This document shows positions 35,502 to 49,427 of a DNA stretch of 64,000 nucleotides, one piece after another. The DNA is from Rhaphigaster nebulosa (taxonomy: Eukaryota > Arthropoda > Insecta > Hemiptera > Pentatomidae). Position 1 is the first letter of the stretch. Every line of letters starts with the position of its first letter. The position numbers were made by a program, and so were the translations under genes. The notes under the pieces were generated by a model. The model was given only the letters and a program-made list of their open reading frames with translations, searched no databases and was not told the origin of the DNA. Location: positions 69,910,586 through 69,974,585 of the forward strand of contig OX411311.1 in NCBI GenBank assembly GCA_948150685.1, written 5' to 3'.

Positions 35502-38500
35502 GATCCTCGAAACTCAATGTTAATGATCAGAGGTTTCATAAGCTCATATCTCAACCTTTTTTGAAGATAGGGGAGAAATATAAAGTGTTTTAAAATACCA
35601 AAAACTAAAAAAAATAATGAAATAATTAAAAATTGATTTGAATTTTTTAAGCAAAGTCGTGAGATTGCACACACCTGATATTTAATTCTGCAGTTCAACG
35701 AAAGTGTAGTATTAAAAGCTTTTTATTGGTTTCTATAACCAATTTACGGAACAGTCAAGTCAGACAGTCTAATGTAATTTACAATTCTCTTATATTTCCA
35801 TTTATAATTTCAAATTAATGTTATTTAAAAACAAATCATTTTATAATAATTAATTTACATTATCAATTTTATTATTTTATTTATTTTTTTTTTTATTTAT
35901 CGCATTTTTTTTTTGTAATTTATGTTATTCTATAGTACATTAACAGCGGCTTATTATTTCTATATTACTTTAGGTCCTTATTCTTTTCTTAAAAATAATT
36001 AAGCATATTCAGTAATAGTTATATAAAATTAATATTAGTTGTAATTTATAAGTATCACTTCATACGCATAATTTTTCGCCAATTACTTTTATATTGCTTT
36101 GATGTTATTAATGTTATAGTCTCAACAATACCCGACTAATTAACAATGTTTAAAAAAAAAAAAATAAATACTTGATTTCATTTGTGTAATTTTTTATATG
36201 AAGTCCACAGGGGAAAAACCGACGATGTAGCATTTTTTTTTTTAATTGAGTTAATGACGAGTAAAAATATATGAAGGGAAACACTGCATTCTCATGTGGC
36301 CAAGTATACAGAAATGCGGATTTGTACATGTTAAAAATAGACCCGGAAACTAGCATGTAAGGGAAATAAGAGGCAATGCTAAAATTTGATTTTAATTAAT
36401 GGTTAACGTTTTTCTTTAATTCAAGTGTTTTGGACATCAGTTTTCTCTAGTGATCTTCATTATGATATTGGTAACATCGATAGATGTTACCGGACATAGT
36501 TCCAATTTTTTTTTTTTGTTGAATATACTATTTTATACTGAATATACTACTATATAAGAACTTTATTCTTACGGCCTTCCGATTTATTTTCGTACTCAAA
36601 ATTAACTTTTTAGAACTTATATATACCCCAATATCGTACACCGTCAATTCGAAAACCTATTTCATGTACAGGAATACAGGTACATGTACAGGTCTCAAAT
36701 TTAATTTGGATTTTAGTTTAACAATGAATACAGGAGACCTTCCATAGGGAGACAAAGTGGTCGGATTACAGAACTGTGGTGCAATTCGGTGGTTAAAAAA
36801 GTATTATTTTTGTTTGTTTATTGATTTTTAACGCCGACTTGGTCAGGAAGAACAGTCAAGAATTTGATGAACAATTAATCATAAAAGGATGGCCAGGAAA
36901 CATTTTTTATTATTGATACATATGGGGTTTGTTTTGAGTGAGAATTTCGGCGTGATGTTACGTCCAAACAGCTGGCGTGAACAGAGAGGTCATTTGAAAT
37001 GGATTTATTACAGCTACAATGATTTTCAACATCATTCTTTTTATTTGTAATCATATAACAATTCTAACTTCTTACTTAATTCGATTTTCTCCAGCAAATC
37101 TTTATTTTGGAACTATACTATATATTATATAAACTTCTCAAATACATGACAGTATCGTTATATATTTATAACGATACTGTCATGTAAAACGAATAAAGAA
37201 ATTTGATTTTTCATTGAGTCACCCTTTATACAGGACAAAATTTCTGGCACGACACATTGATCAACAAATATCTAGTTTCTCAGCTGATGCAGGCTGTGTA
37301 ACGGCTTCCCCTGACATAATCATCAACGTTAAGAGACTGTTTTGCATCAAATGGTAATAATTCAAATTTAATGTCGTCCTACCCTTTTCTATCCGAACCC
37401 CTTCCTCCTTCCAACCATGGTCGATAAGTAATTTTCCGCTCCCACCGGTGAACAAACTGTTTCTGAGCACAGGGAGCTAACACAGAACAAAACAATTAGA
37501 AAAGATTCGAATAATTTATTAGCCCTAAGCGGCTAATCGATACAATATCAAAACGGCAAGATATCATCTTAAACGCATTCCCGACATAATACTTTTATAA
37601 GATTTAGGGTTATCGATTATAGCCTAGAGTAAAGAAGGAGATATTCGGCTTTGATCTATCCCGGCTAAAATACTTTTTGTATTTTAGGGAGGACGGTTCG
37701 CTTGACTCCAATAGCCATTTCTGATTATTGTATAACTTCAATAGTCCTGTAATAAGCATTGTGAATTCATCTGAAATTCATCTCAATAAACAGGATTTAC
37801 AATTAAAAAAAATATATAAATGCATTACTATTTATATATATATATATATAACTATTTATGCCAAGTAGGAGACGTTGAGATGAAATACACATTAAGGTAA
37901 TATACTGTTTAAATGTGTACTGACGTAAAAAATAAAATATTAAAAATGCTGCAAATTATTACACAATGGTTTATCATTTCCAAGTATTAATGTTTCAAAT
38001 ATATATTTTATATTCTTCAAAAGACTTTCGTTACCGCTTTGGTTTAAAATCCTGATAATTAGATTATCTTTCAAATGAACATCCGGAATGTTCCGGGAGA
38101 TGAATAGCTTTCGAGTTATCGAATAGTTAAACAAAGATGAACTGGTTTCCACAGGAACGTTTGCAGAACATATTATAAAACTGTGCGCATGTTTTATAGG
38201 TTTAGCAAAAGAAATTTGTAGCAAAATCATGGCTGGTAATAAAGCAAAATACGTAAATCTGAAACTCCTGAAGTATCAACTGTTATCAAAAGCAAGGAAA
38301 ACAGGCACCTATTGAGCGGAAACTTTGTCTTTGTCCCAAGATGATTAGGGTGTTCGAAAGATAGATTATTGGAAGGATTTACGGAGCAGCACGAGTTAAG
38401 GTTGAAGATAAAATTCAGAGCAAGGGTCTGATTGAGAGTTTATTAATGAGAATAAGGAGATCATTAACTATATCGAAGAGAGTAGGCTGAGATGGGAGTC

Positions 38501-38829
38501 CGTAATTGGAAGAGAGAGGGACAAGATAGGAAAAAATGGAAAAGAACTACTCAGGGGGCCAAGGGACACGCTGACTTGTGGCGCTGGGGAGTTAGTCTAC
38601 AAAGTTCAATAAGCTATATCTCACCTAATACTGGTCCGATACAGTTCTGTAAGAAATTTTATTTCCTTTCGATTGACTACAGCAAAAGCCTAAAATATGG
38701 CTAAGTTATTGACGTATAAGACCCCTAATCGGCCACCATTTATAAACGGAAAGGCGGCTAGTAATTTCGAGTTGCGAGGATCGAGTAAAACCTCCTTAAA
38801 ATCTAATTTATAATAAATAGATACTACAA
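35502..38829. other. Copy 2: stretch without recognised gene
   Basis: Counterpart of 19263-22658. The same short ORFs recur at 35462-35698, 37261-37470, 37940-38230 and 38492-38704. No family is recognised. Confidence 0.45.
37144..37185. other. Perfect 19-bp-arm hairpin unique to copy 2
   Basis: The left arm ACATGACAGTATCGTTATA (37144-37162) and right arm TATAACGATACTGTCATGT (37167-37185) are exact complements around TATT. Copy 1 (about 20982-21002) contains only the right arm, so the left arm is a new inverted copy. Confidence 0.9.
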
Positions 38830-39033
38830 TCTCTCTCTCTCTCCCTCTCCCTCTCCCTATCCCTCTCCCTCTCCCTCTCCCTCTCCCTCTCCCTCTCCCT
38901 CTCCCTCTCCCTCTCCCTCACCCTCTCCCTCTCCCTCTCCCTCTCCTTTCCCTCTCCCTCTCCCTATCCCTCTCCCTCTCCCTCTCCCTCTCCCTCTCCC
39001 TCTCCCTCTCCCTCTCCCTCTCCCTCTCTCTCC
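38830..39033. repeat. (CCCTCT)n hexamer satellite, copy 2
   Basis: About 204 bp against about 155 bp in copy 1. The minus-strand ORF reading Arg-Gly/Glu-Gly repeats is an artefact of the satellite. Confidence 0.95.
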
Positions 39034-39856
39034 AAATTTATTCCAAACATTTCCAATATACATGCTTCGTTGTGTTTTGTTTATATTTTTTTTTTATTAA
39101 GCTGTACCCTTTTCACGGAGTATGTTTTTCTTTTAAACATAATTTACCAGATTAACTTTTTTTTTCAAGCTATTACAAGAGTTTACGATTTTTTTTTTTT
39201 TTTTAATAAGAGTTGAGCAACGGAATACGCCGGAGTGTGTAGAATTGAAGTGTTTGCTTGTCGCCCGCAGGTGATATTCACCTGATGTACCGGCTGTCAG
39301 CGATACATTGCACTGCAACGGAAAGCTTCAAATATTCAGCTCCTGCTGTCACACGTCTCGTATTACGTTAAATAGACATGAATGTGTTCGATTTTCAACT
39401 TGATGGTTATTTGAAGTATACTTATTCTGAAAAATATTTTAAATCTAAAAGAAGTGCAATTCTAAGGAATAAGTTTCGATATTTGTAAAAATACTCCATC
39501 AGAATTCAAATTCAGTGTAATAATTCCTTAGTGAAGAAGAAATCCTAGGCAACGGATTCGTTTGTCTACTAATAATAAATAAATAATGATCCGATTTTGA
39601 AGAGATATTAAGAAATAGAAAATTCAAGGATTAACAGGAAGGATTTTATAATTTTATTTTTATATAAAAATTTCCCATGGTCTCTCACCTTCCAACTTTT
39701 CGTTAATAAAAAGTATGAATTAAACCAACAACTTCAAATAGCTTTTGTTAAACTATTTCTATATGATAACTACAGTCTCCATAATGAATTAAGATATGTT
39801 TCAACCTGACACTAATTCAGGCCTTTATTATATAATTTAACAGTCATAGGTTGTCA

Positions 39857-39858
<2 letters not shown>

Positions 39859-39927
<69 letters not shown>
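39859..39927. repeat. (TA)n microsatellite, copy 2
   Basis: Counterpart of 23639-23710, nearly equal length. Confidence 0.95.
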
Positions 39928-39929
<2 letters not shown>

Positions 39930-40573
39930 ATATATAGTAAGCGGAAGTACTACGATCGAGAAAATTTCGAATCCGGGTTTTCAACAGAAATACACGTTTT
40001 AAGTTCTCCTGAGTCCAAATAACTATGTCTCGCAAAATGATCTAAGTATGGGGTGTCTTTTTGTATGTATGTGATAAGTATAGCTCAAAAACGAAATGTT
40101 ATACGAAACTGACATTACATCTTTAAGCTAGGAAAATGCCGAGGATATTAAATTAATTTTTTCACCAAAATCGATTGCAAGTGCCACTATATATCAATGA
40201 TTTGACACATTTTTACAATTATCTCGAAAAATGCCCTAACGATTATGATGAAACTCGTTACATCAATGGCAGGGTTTAAATTTGGAAAATGTCTACTTCT
40301 AAAGTAACTTTAATTTTGTTTATTTTAAATAATTAACCATCTCTCATTATCACTAGTAAAAAAAAAAAAAATGGATAAATAAAAACTATGAAAGAATTTG
40401 ATAATTAACTAAAGAAAAAAAAAATGGAGAAATATTTTCCCATATTGAAAACTAATTTCCGGAAATAATATAGTAGTATATAGATGTATAATATACCGTT
40501 GAAAACATAAAAATTTTAGAAAAAAATATTTTGTAACATATAAAGTAGAAAAATGTAATGGAGAGCGACGAAA
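39930..40573 (+). repeat. Interspersed repeat family F2 within copy 2
   Basis: Counterpart of 23711-24345 with scattered substitutions and an expanded A-run near 40360. Confidence 0.7.
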
Positions 40574-42159
40574 AACGCATAAACATAAGTAATTGGTATA
40601 CATAATAATTTCTATTTTTATATTAATTTATGGAAACTTAATGTTTCCACTGAAAATAAATTGGATTCTCATGGAAACTAAATGTAAACTTTTAAAATTT
40701 ATTTCAAGTAGTAACTTAAGTGAAAATATTTTGTAAATATTTGAATATATTGAAAATATTTTATAGTTGTGTGATGCCCACAAAAGTTTTTTACAACGCA
40801 CAGAATCAAGACGTTATATACCGTGTCTCGTAAATGACCGGATATATTTAAAAAGGTGATAGTAGACCTCAAGAACAACAAAAAAGTAGGTATAGGCTAT
40901 GATTCGATTCAGGAAAGCAGGAAATTAAAGTTGTGTGTTTTTTTTAAAGTAAGTCACGTTTGTTAAATAGTAAGCAATCACTTACAAAATATTCTAAGTG
41001 AACAAGTTTTAATTGCACCATCGCAAATTAGTCAAAATTTCTAATTATTATCAACAGGAACTGAGGGTTGCTGTAGCCCAGCAGGATGCTCAGAAAAACA
41101 TTTACAAGTGCAGTGTGATATATAAAAAAAAAAATATATATATATACAACTTTTCACTATTGGTCCGCCCGAAAGCCCAATTACAGAGCATTTAGTTAAT
41201 CCAAACTATAATTAAAGGGAATCCTGTCTACTTTACGATGGCCCACTTAAAACAAAATTTCCTCCTTTTCTGAGTCTAATCGCAACATGAAACCCGGAAC
41301 TTTTTTCTTGCTTTATAAGTTTTCTATCATCTCTTTAAATGTTTCTGCTCATTTACTGTACATCCTGCGTAGTAAGAAGTGAATTAAGCACTATAAATCT
41401 CATTCCTTTCATACACCTGATATCCCTTTCAAAGGAAACCTGAGACCAGGTCAAATAAGATCCTTGTAACTCCACCGTAACTTAACTCTACGGTACAGCC
41501 AAGAATGAGGCGTATAGAACGAACTTAAACAAGTCACTGTCAATCAAATGAGTTATTTATAAGAGACACGACACAATAATGAAAAGTTATATAATTAGCG
41601 CTAATTAATAATTTGGAGAACGAGAAAGCTGAATACCGCTTATGAGAATCACGAATATAAACTTCATGAACCCTAAACTTCAGCCTCTTCCAAATCATAA
41701 GTTAGTGAGAGACCTAACACTGGGTTTATAAGTTTTAATTTACGAAAAGCCATATTTCTTCTACATTATCCATTTTCTCTCATTTATTATTTATAGTTTA
41801 AATTACTCAGATAATGAACATGGTGAATTACCAGGATACGGTAATAGTGACCTTCAATATTATAGTTTTTTTCTTAGCACGATTATGTATTAATTTCTAA
41901 AATAATAGTTATAGCGATAATTCATAAGAATTGATGTCAATTATGAGATTAGAAAAAAAAAAAGGATTTTTCAATACTAAATTTTCAATTATCGGCACAA
42001 GGTAGAAAACATAAATTTGGAATAAGAACCCTACTTATAATAACATACATAAAAGTCTTCATTTTATTTTATTAATTTATAATAATTTATTTCTTTAGAG
42101 TGCCCTATTATTATTATTTATTTTTATATCGTTTTTTTATTTAAAGACGTAAGCTCCAT
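40574..42159. other. Copy 2: non-coding
   Basis: Counterpart of 24346-25919; no gene is seen. Confidence 0.5.
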
Positions 42160-42475
42160 TTAGCAAACTTTACAGGAAACACATGAAAAGACTTTTTCCC
42201 AAATGACAATATTTATTTTTTCAACTATATTCATTATTGTTCATAGTAGGAATTTATTAAGGTGGCAAAATCTTTATAATTACAGTAAATTTTTAAGGCT
42301 TCTACCATTGGCTAAGGCCAGAGTGACGACGTTAGTATTTGATGCTTATTACCGATGCATCATGGGCGGGAATCGATAGAGATGGTGTTTACGTACCATA
42401 ATAAATTTAAACCTAAATTTAAAATTGTTGGCGCTTAAGCCTTTTTTTTAAAAAACGACGTCGATATCTATTTAA
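42160..42475 (+). repeat. Interspersed repeat family R1, copy 3
   Basis: Counterpart of 25920-26245; nearly identical. Confidence 0.65.
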
Positions 42476-42823
42476 ATACATATTCACAAAAGGATACACA
42501 TTTCTTAATTTTTGTACAAGTTTGTAACCAGTAGTTCACTATTATCGTTATATTTATTATGATACAAGAATTATCATAAGAAGGGGTTTATATATAATCA
42601 TTCATTTAGTATTAGTACCTAAAGACGATCTACACAACGATGAGGAAAAAGATTCAATGCAAAAAAAAAGCGCCTTGAATGATCGGTTACACATTACCCG
42701 CACAACTTATCAATGAGGCTGAACTGTATTCTCTTGCTGCTAGGAGTATTATCCGGTAAGCGGGTAAATATAAAATATTTAAATGCCTATGTCATGAAAA
42801 AAATAGCCATTGTTTAATAGAGA

Positions 42824-42826
<3 letters not shown>

Positions 42827-42918
<92 letters not shown>
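42827..42918. repeat. (TA)n microsatellite, copy 2
   Basis: About 82 bp of pure TA followed by a one-base phase slip (ATTATATATAAA). It is longer than the copy-1 counterpart. Confidence 0.95.
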
Positions 42919-45003
42919 AAACCAGAACTACCCGACCTTTTGCTTTGATTGCATAAATTAACTGGAATATAGTGGGAGGTTTAAATTAAATTAAAAAAAT
43001 GCAATATGCATTAATTGTTTTCATTTATTGCTGAGATCGATTTCCTACGGCGATAAAATTAAAATCATATCAGGCTTCAAAGAGATTCCATTGCGAAAAT
43101 TCCGACTTGTCATTTAGTGATTAACTAAGGATGAAGCGGAATAGTTTAGGGCATTGCGTCGCGTATTTTTATTTATAGAGCGCAACACTCTCAGATCATT
43201 TTGATAATCTCATTGGGATGGAGGGGAGAGGATCGAAGATAAAGGGGGTTTCCCTGGATAAGACCACTTCAGGTCACTTCAGGTCACATTAAGCCCACTT
43301 AAGCCTTAACTGATTCTAGTATTGTAACGGCCAAGAAGGAGATTGGAAGGAGAGGAGAGCATACATGACTATTGATCTAGGAGGATTAGAGCATATGTAG
43401 ACAAAGGTGTTGGGGGCTAGTTGGAAACAGGAGCTATAAATCCGGAGGCTAAAGTTGGACAACCGCAATCCAGAGTCCCTACACTAATACCATAATTATC
43501 CGCAATGCCCTCCACCTAATCTACATTTTAATTGCTTTTACTTCCTACTTCAAGGTGTACTTTAACATCGTGTCTTCCTCTTTAAACTAACCTGACAATT
43601 TAACTGAACATTTTAGCCCTAAATGTTTCATTATGAGTGGTTATTCTATATCATTTTGAGGGGATTCGAAGGATTAATGATTTTAGTTTGTAAATTTATA
43701 AATGACTAATTTTTAAATTTATCTAAATAGAGGTTAATGACGGATGGAATTGTCTTTTCTTTTTTCATTTTTGATTCCAGTTTGCATAACTAAACTGTAT
43801 TATTTTTTTTTAGCAGTACATTTGTATTTCAATGTATATTGAAGAAAACGATATTAAAAAAAAAATGAATTTTTGGTCAAATAAATTTTAAAAAAGTGTT
43901 TAAATTATTAAGTAAAGTAGCCGTATAGATATTTTCACATAAAAAACTATGGCAGAATTTGATTCAGCACACCAACTTAAATGTTGGAAAAAATTATCAA
44001 TAACAAAAAAGATATTTTTCAGTTACGAGGGAGCTCAACATTGAAACCACAATATTACGATTCGATTTGAATCTCTGTATCTCGTCTTTAGTGCATACGA
44101 TATTGACGTTTTGGACGGTTTTTTCAGGATAAATAAGAACATAAGTAATGGATAGCTCTGGTTTTCTCTGAGCTATCAAGATTATTAGATAGAATTTTAG
44201 TTTATATGTCGTAAAAAGTCATAACATATCTCATACAAAAATATTAATAAAAGAAAAAAATAAGAAGTTAGTTGAAGGGTTAAAGGAGGAAGTTAGTTAA
44301 GGTTAACCCTTCTTTTTACAGCCCAAATTTCTCCTCCAATTAATATGTATTGCATTTTCAGGTCTCCCGGTACTCAGAAATGTTTAGAGCGATTCAAGTG
44401 AATATGTATTTATATCCAATAAGGAAATGACAAAAAAAAAATTGTATTACAGCAAAAACACAGGTAGCATAATCGATTTTATTCTTTTAAAAAACAAAAT
44501 GAAAATGATTAGGAAATATTACACGCTTAGGTAAATATGCTTTTAACTAATTTTCAAGTCAGTCGCCTTCAATATGGAGCTGATTTAACTATTCGATAAA
44601 TCTTGTACTACTTCGTTCCAGATCATGAAAAACTAATGATCTATGGGCCACAGTTTTTCTTCTGTTTTTTCCCTCCCGCTATCTGACCAGGAGGCCTTAC
44701 TGTATGTAACCTTTCAATCCATAAAGTGAAATCGAGATTTATTTCCTTGGCCAATAAGATAAAAACAATGCTACTACCACTGTATATTCTAGTTTATAAT
44801 ATGATTGTTATTACATTATTATTAGTTTATATTTTTTTCTTAAGGATAATAAACCTAGAGCGATTTGGAGTCAGCTGAAACAAGAAATAATTTGGTATAT
44901 TTAAAGGCACAAGAAAAGGGGAGTAATGGGAAGGGATGTAATATATAGATCAAGTGTTTCCAACTTGCGGTACTCAAAATATGTTTAATTTTTTTTGGAC
45001 GGG
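42919..45003. other. Copy 2: non-coding
   Basis: Counterpart of 26663-28749; no gene is seen. Confidence 0.5.
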
Positions 45004-45466
45004 ATGAATCAGAAAATGTAGCCATTGAAGAATTGCCATACTTGGGCAAGTCTGATGTGAAGACATTCAACAGTAGAACAACCATCAACAAAGTACTAAC
45101 AAAACCTCCATGGACATACGCGATAGAGCTATGGGGCTCAGCAAAAGCTTCAAGCATGCAAAGAATACAGCCATTCAAGTCAAAAACATTGAGAAAAATA
45201 GTGAACGCGGAACAAATTCTTTGCAACAAATGACTTGCTACACAAGGACTTGGACATCATAACATTTTCAGATACTGCCAACATCACAAAAATGTTTACT
45301 ACAGACTGAATTACATGAGCCCATTAGCACTAGCACTTGCTTCACGAACCCATACCCCGACAACTTTCGAGGTGGTGGCCAAGAAACTTGATAAGTTAGA
45401 CGTTATCCGGATAAGCGCAAACGTGCTTATTGCAAAAATACTTTACAGATGGCAAGTTTAGGTACT
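45004..45466 (+). pseudogene. Jockey-type LINE, reverse transcriptase C-terminal fragment, copy 2
   Basis: Same broken reading as 28750-29211, with KPPWTYAIELWGSAKASSMQ intact and the same stop after CNK. Sharing this stop shows the LINE was dead before the segment duplicated. The antisense ORF at 44855-45229 is a shadow. Confidence 0.8.
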
Positions 45467-45699
45467 GTCTCAAAATATTCTGTGTATGTTTCAAACTTTA
45501 AAGAGAGAAGTAAAGTTTATAGTGAGTTCATAATCATTCCTTCTAGAATCTCACAACATGGCATCACACTACATTACTGCAGGACATCTTATCATTCTAG
45601 TTTGATTTTGATTTATTATTTTATTATCATTTTAATAATTTAATAATTCAGCAACATATTCTAGATAACAATGACTAAATGTCAATTTAATTTAAATTA

Positions 45700-46140
45700 A
45701 ATTATTTGACAGAAGAATGATATTGGACCCACACATCAAAAACAAACGAAAAACGTTAAAACAAAGACTAAAACTCTTTACTCACTTCTTTCAAGCCGTT
45801 CAAAATTGAAACTTACATCAAAATTACCTTGCATACAGACCTCAATATGCCAACAGTTAACGAACACATATTGACCCACTACAAACGATTTCATGATAAC
45901 TTACACGGACATCCTACACACTCATACAAGATATGGCAACAACCAACATGCCTGACAACATTCGCAGAAGGCTGAAGAGGAGCTGGATGAGGGATCTCCT
46001 AGACTAACTATATCCGATTATCATGATCGGAAGAGGTGCCGCTGGGTACTACTCTTTCTCATGACTTTCATGCCACGTTAACATGTTCTTAGCCAGCACA
46101 TTCACTGGTTGTCTCATAGACAGGTGTGAATTTAAAAATA
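45700..46140 (+). pseudogene. Jockey-type LINE 3' end, copy 2
   Basis: Counterpart of 29445-29885; it forms an inverted pair with 47295-47735. Confidence 0.8.
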
Positions 46141-46912
46141 AAGTTAAAAAAAAATATATTTAGAGCTTTTCTTTTTGATATTAGCAAAATAATTATTGTA
46201 CTAAACTAACAGTGTTCTATTCTCGCTCGTTGAAGGAGCAAATTGGAGTTTTCCAGTACAGCTTTGATAACCAGTATAGGTGTAAATATTGAGTGAGATG
46301 TACTACCTTTGGTTTGAATTCACGTGATCTTATGTTTTTCAATCCACATGGTGCCTGGAATTTGAGAAACGCTGATTGGCTAGTAATTTACTGCTACTTA
46401 AAAGAGTCGAAGTTTTCTATTCGAATCTTCTAGTAATATCCCGTTTGCTTCTTTAAGAAAATTTGAGCTGACAAGCCATCCGATATACATAAAAATTGTT
46501 TGCCAAAAAATAATTTACTGTTTTCCTAAAAGGGGTGGAAGGGACCTAATGATGGTATTCCAGTCACAAGTTGGCAGAGTAATTACAGAGACGAACAAGA
46601 CAGGAACTGAGACTAGATAAGGACGGAGCTGAGTTATGGTAGGTGTGCTCCGACACCGCCCCCCAGCGCCCGCTATTAATACTACTCCCCGATATGACGG
46701 ATCTTGTGTGTACCTTCCTCGGCGGGGCATGTCTGTGTCCACAATAAATGGTGGTACGAATACCAGAGGCAGATACCAGAAGCAGTAGACGATTCTTTAA
46801 AAGATAAACATTACAATATATGAGTTGACATCCGCATGATAGTATAGAAGGATCAATCTAATTAGGGATTGATAAATTATTTGCCACTTTTATAATGTTG
46901 TTTTATTGAAAA
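46141..46912. other. Copy 2: loop with GC-rich island
   Basis: Counterpart of 29886-30660. The GC-rich block is at about 46595-46790; the minus-strand ORF 46515-46742 across it has no recognisable motif. Confidence 0.45.
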
Positions 46913-46943
46913 CTAGTTTCGCATGTTATACATTCATCTTCAG
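46913..46943 (-). other. CTGAAGATGAA...CGAAAC motif, copy 2
   Basis: Identical to 30661-30691. Confidence 0.3.
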
Positions 46944-47294
46944 TTCTAAAAACACACAAAAATTCAAAAATAAGTAATTGAAAATACAGTTTGGTATTAT
47001 TATACATATTAAATTAAATGTAATACAAATTAGTATTAAAAAACATTTATGAATTATGAATTTAATTAAGAAAGAAATAAAATAAAATATATGACTAACT
47101 TAATGAAAATGATTAACATTAGCAGGTAATAGGGAGATACCCAAAAAAAACCTTATGTGATGATGACACCCGTAACTTTCCACTCGCTCAGTAACCGACT
47201 AAAGTCCGTTCGCAAAGAGAATGCCGGTGAAACTTCACAGACTATCAATCTAATTTGGTCACATTGCCACGTAATTTAATTTTTTTTTTTTTTA

Positions 47295-47735
47295 TATTCA
47301 CACCTGTCGATGAGACAATCAATGAATGTGCTAGCAAAGAACATGTTATCGTGGCATGAAAGGCATCATAAAGACTACCCAGCGGTACGTCTCTCCCTCG
47401 TGATTAGCGTATATGATTAGGCTAGGAGATCCCTCATCCAGCTCCTCTTCAACCTTCTGCGGGTGTTGTCAGGTATGTTGGTTGTCGCCATGTCTTGTAT
47501 GAGTGTGTTAGGATATCCGTGTAAGTTATCATGAAATCGTTTGTAGTGGGTCCGTATGTGTTCGTTAACTGTTGGCATATTTAGGTGTGTATGTAAGGTA
47601 ATTTTGATGTAAGTTTCAATTTTGAACGGATTGAAAGAAGCGAGTATAAGAGTTTTAGTCTTTGGCTTAGCGTTTTTTGTTTGTTCTTGATGGTGGGCCC
47701 CGTGTCATTCTTCTGTTAAATAATTTATTTTGAAT
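47295..47735 (-). pseudogene. Jockey-type LINE 3' end in inverted orientation, copy 2
   Basis: Counterpart of 31041-31480. Its 47575-47725 part is visibly more diverged (for example GATGGTGGGCCCCGTGTCAT) from the left arm than in copy 1. Confidence 0.8.
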
Positions 47736-49427
47736 TAAATTGACATTTAGTCATTGTCACCTAGAATATGTGAGTGCTTAATCTTGTTTATTCCAGTCGT
47801 CCCCCAATACTTAGAGGCATGGCGAATGTACTCAAAACTTCAAACAAAACGTACGTTAGCTAACGAGCCTAAGGTACGTTTGTGTGAAAACTGAGAGGAG
47901 GAACCACTAGTATACTCCCAGCTTGTTCACTGGCAACTACCGAAGTACGTGTCCCTCAAAATCTCCCTCGAGGATAAGTAATTATCTGCTTCCGAGTCAC
48001 AGACAGCCACGACTATCTGCAAAAACACTTGCATCGGATTGGGATTGCAGATTCTTCAGACTGTACTCTCTGATAAAATGGAGAGATGATTGGAGAAAGC
48101 TTCAACTCCTGACCAATACTCGAGGACATAAGAACACATTTTGAAGATAATGACAACATATATTGAAGGAATCTATAAGCTGATTCCTTATAAGTAACCC
48201 TGGTGTAAAAAACATAACAAAAAAAACTAGCAACTATGAATATACTATACATCAATGCAGACTTATAGGATTTTTATAGATACATAGACAATAGAAAATT
48301 TAGAACTTAAGAAAGAAAGATAAAATTAAAATAAATATATGAATTAGTGAAACGTTGGTTCGTTATTAGTACATTGGTATGGTTGATATTTATTACTTAT
48401 TGATGTTGGAGAGACATAAAGCTTTATTTTAGAATTTCCGAACAGTAATGTTTTTTTGTTTTTTTTGAGTCTTGGTTCTAATTAAACAATAATAATCAAC
48501 ATGTAAAGTAAATATTGATTACAAAATAAATTCTGAAATTTTCTTTCTGGAATTATCAAGATTTGAGCTTATTAAAATTTGTGGGGATTACAAAAAAAAA
48601 AAAAATCAAACCAGACAAAACAGAGGTTTTCTGCCTTTAGCATTATCTTCAATTATGAATAAATATAAATACTTATACAAAAATAAATTAACACCTTGTG
48701 GATAACAAGAATGGTAGCGAAAGTTGCAAATATTTAGAAAAGTTTTGATCCCACTTCTTAATTGGATAACTTCTAAATCGTTTTTGGTTATAATTAATTC
48801 ATTTAATTATTTTTCAAGGATATTTACGCTTTACAGTTTAATACACGAGTTATATATTTAGAGTTCACGTTTTCAGTTTCTCCTTTATTTATTTACCCTT
48901 TATCTCTTCTTAGATGCGTTTCGCTAAATGGTAATTATGATTTTTACATTGTCCATCCCATTTCGGACAACCTTAATAGTATCCTGAGAGCCAAGTACTA
49001 TACTTGAGTAATGTTACGAATATTCAAAAATATTTTGTTGCAAAAAAATTACAGAAAATTCCTCCATTTTCCTCATAATTTATCAGCTATGATTTATTCC
49101 TCTGGAATCCTTATAAATGTAACAATTATCTCTGTAAAACAGGACCGCTTCATAAGATTTCATCTAGACAAACCGTTCACTTGGAATCCTCATACAAGAT
49201 TTAAAAGACAAGAAACTCCTCGTCAATTCAGGCTACTTCAACATTTACTAGACAAACGGCCTACAGATCCAACTCACTAAATAAAAAAAAAAAAAAAAAA
49301 ATCTAAATTCCCATACCTATTTGGAGCTAAGGAATCTGATTACGAATCTAAACAAAAATAGCAGTTAATTTTAAAGTCATCAGTTTGTTTGTTTTTTTCG
49401 CATTTCCATCGAACCTTTTCCCTCTTC
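47736..49427. other. Copy 2: non-coding with short ORFs
   Basis: Counterpart of 31481-33163. Confidence 0.45.

Noticed and set aside
38857..39063. Arg-Gly/Glu-Gly repeat ORF on the minus strand
   Set aside because: It is a reading of the CCCTCT satellite; its length differs between the two duplicate copies.
44855..45229. 124-codon minus-strand ORF
   Set aside because: It is the antisense of the Jockey RT fragment; the copy-1 counterpart is interrupted.
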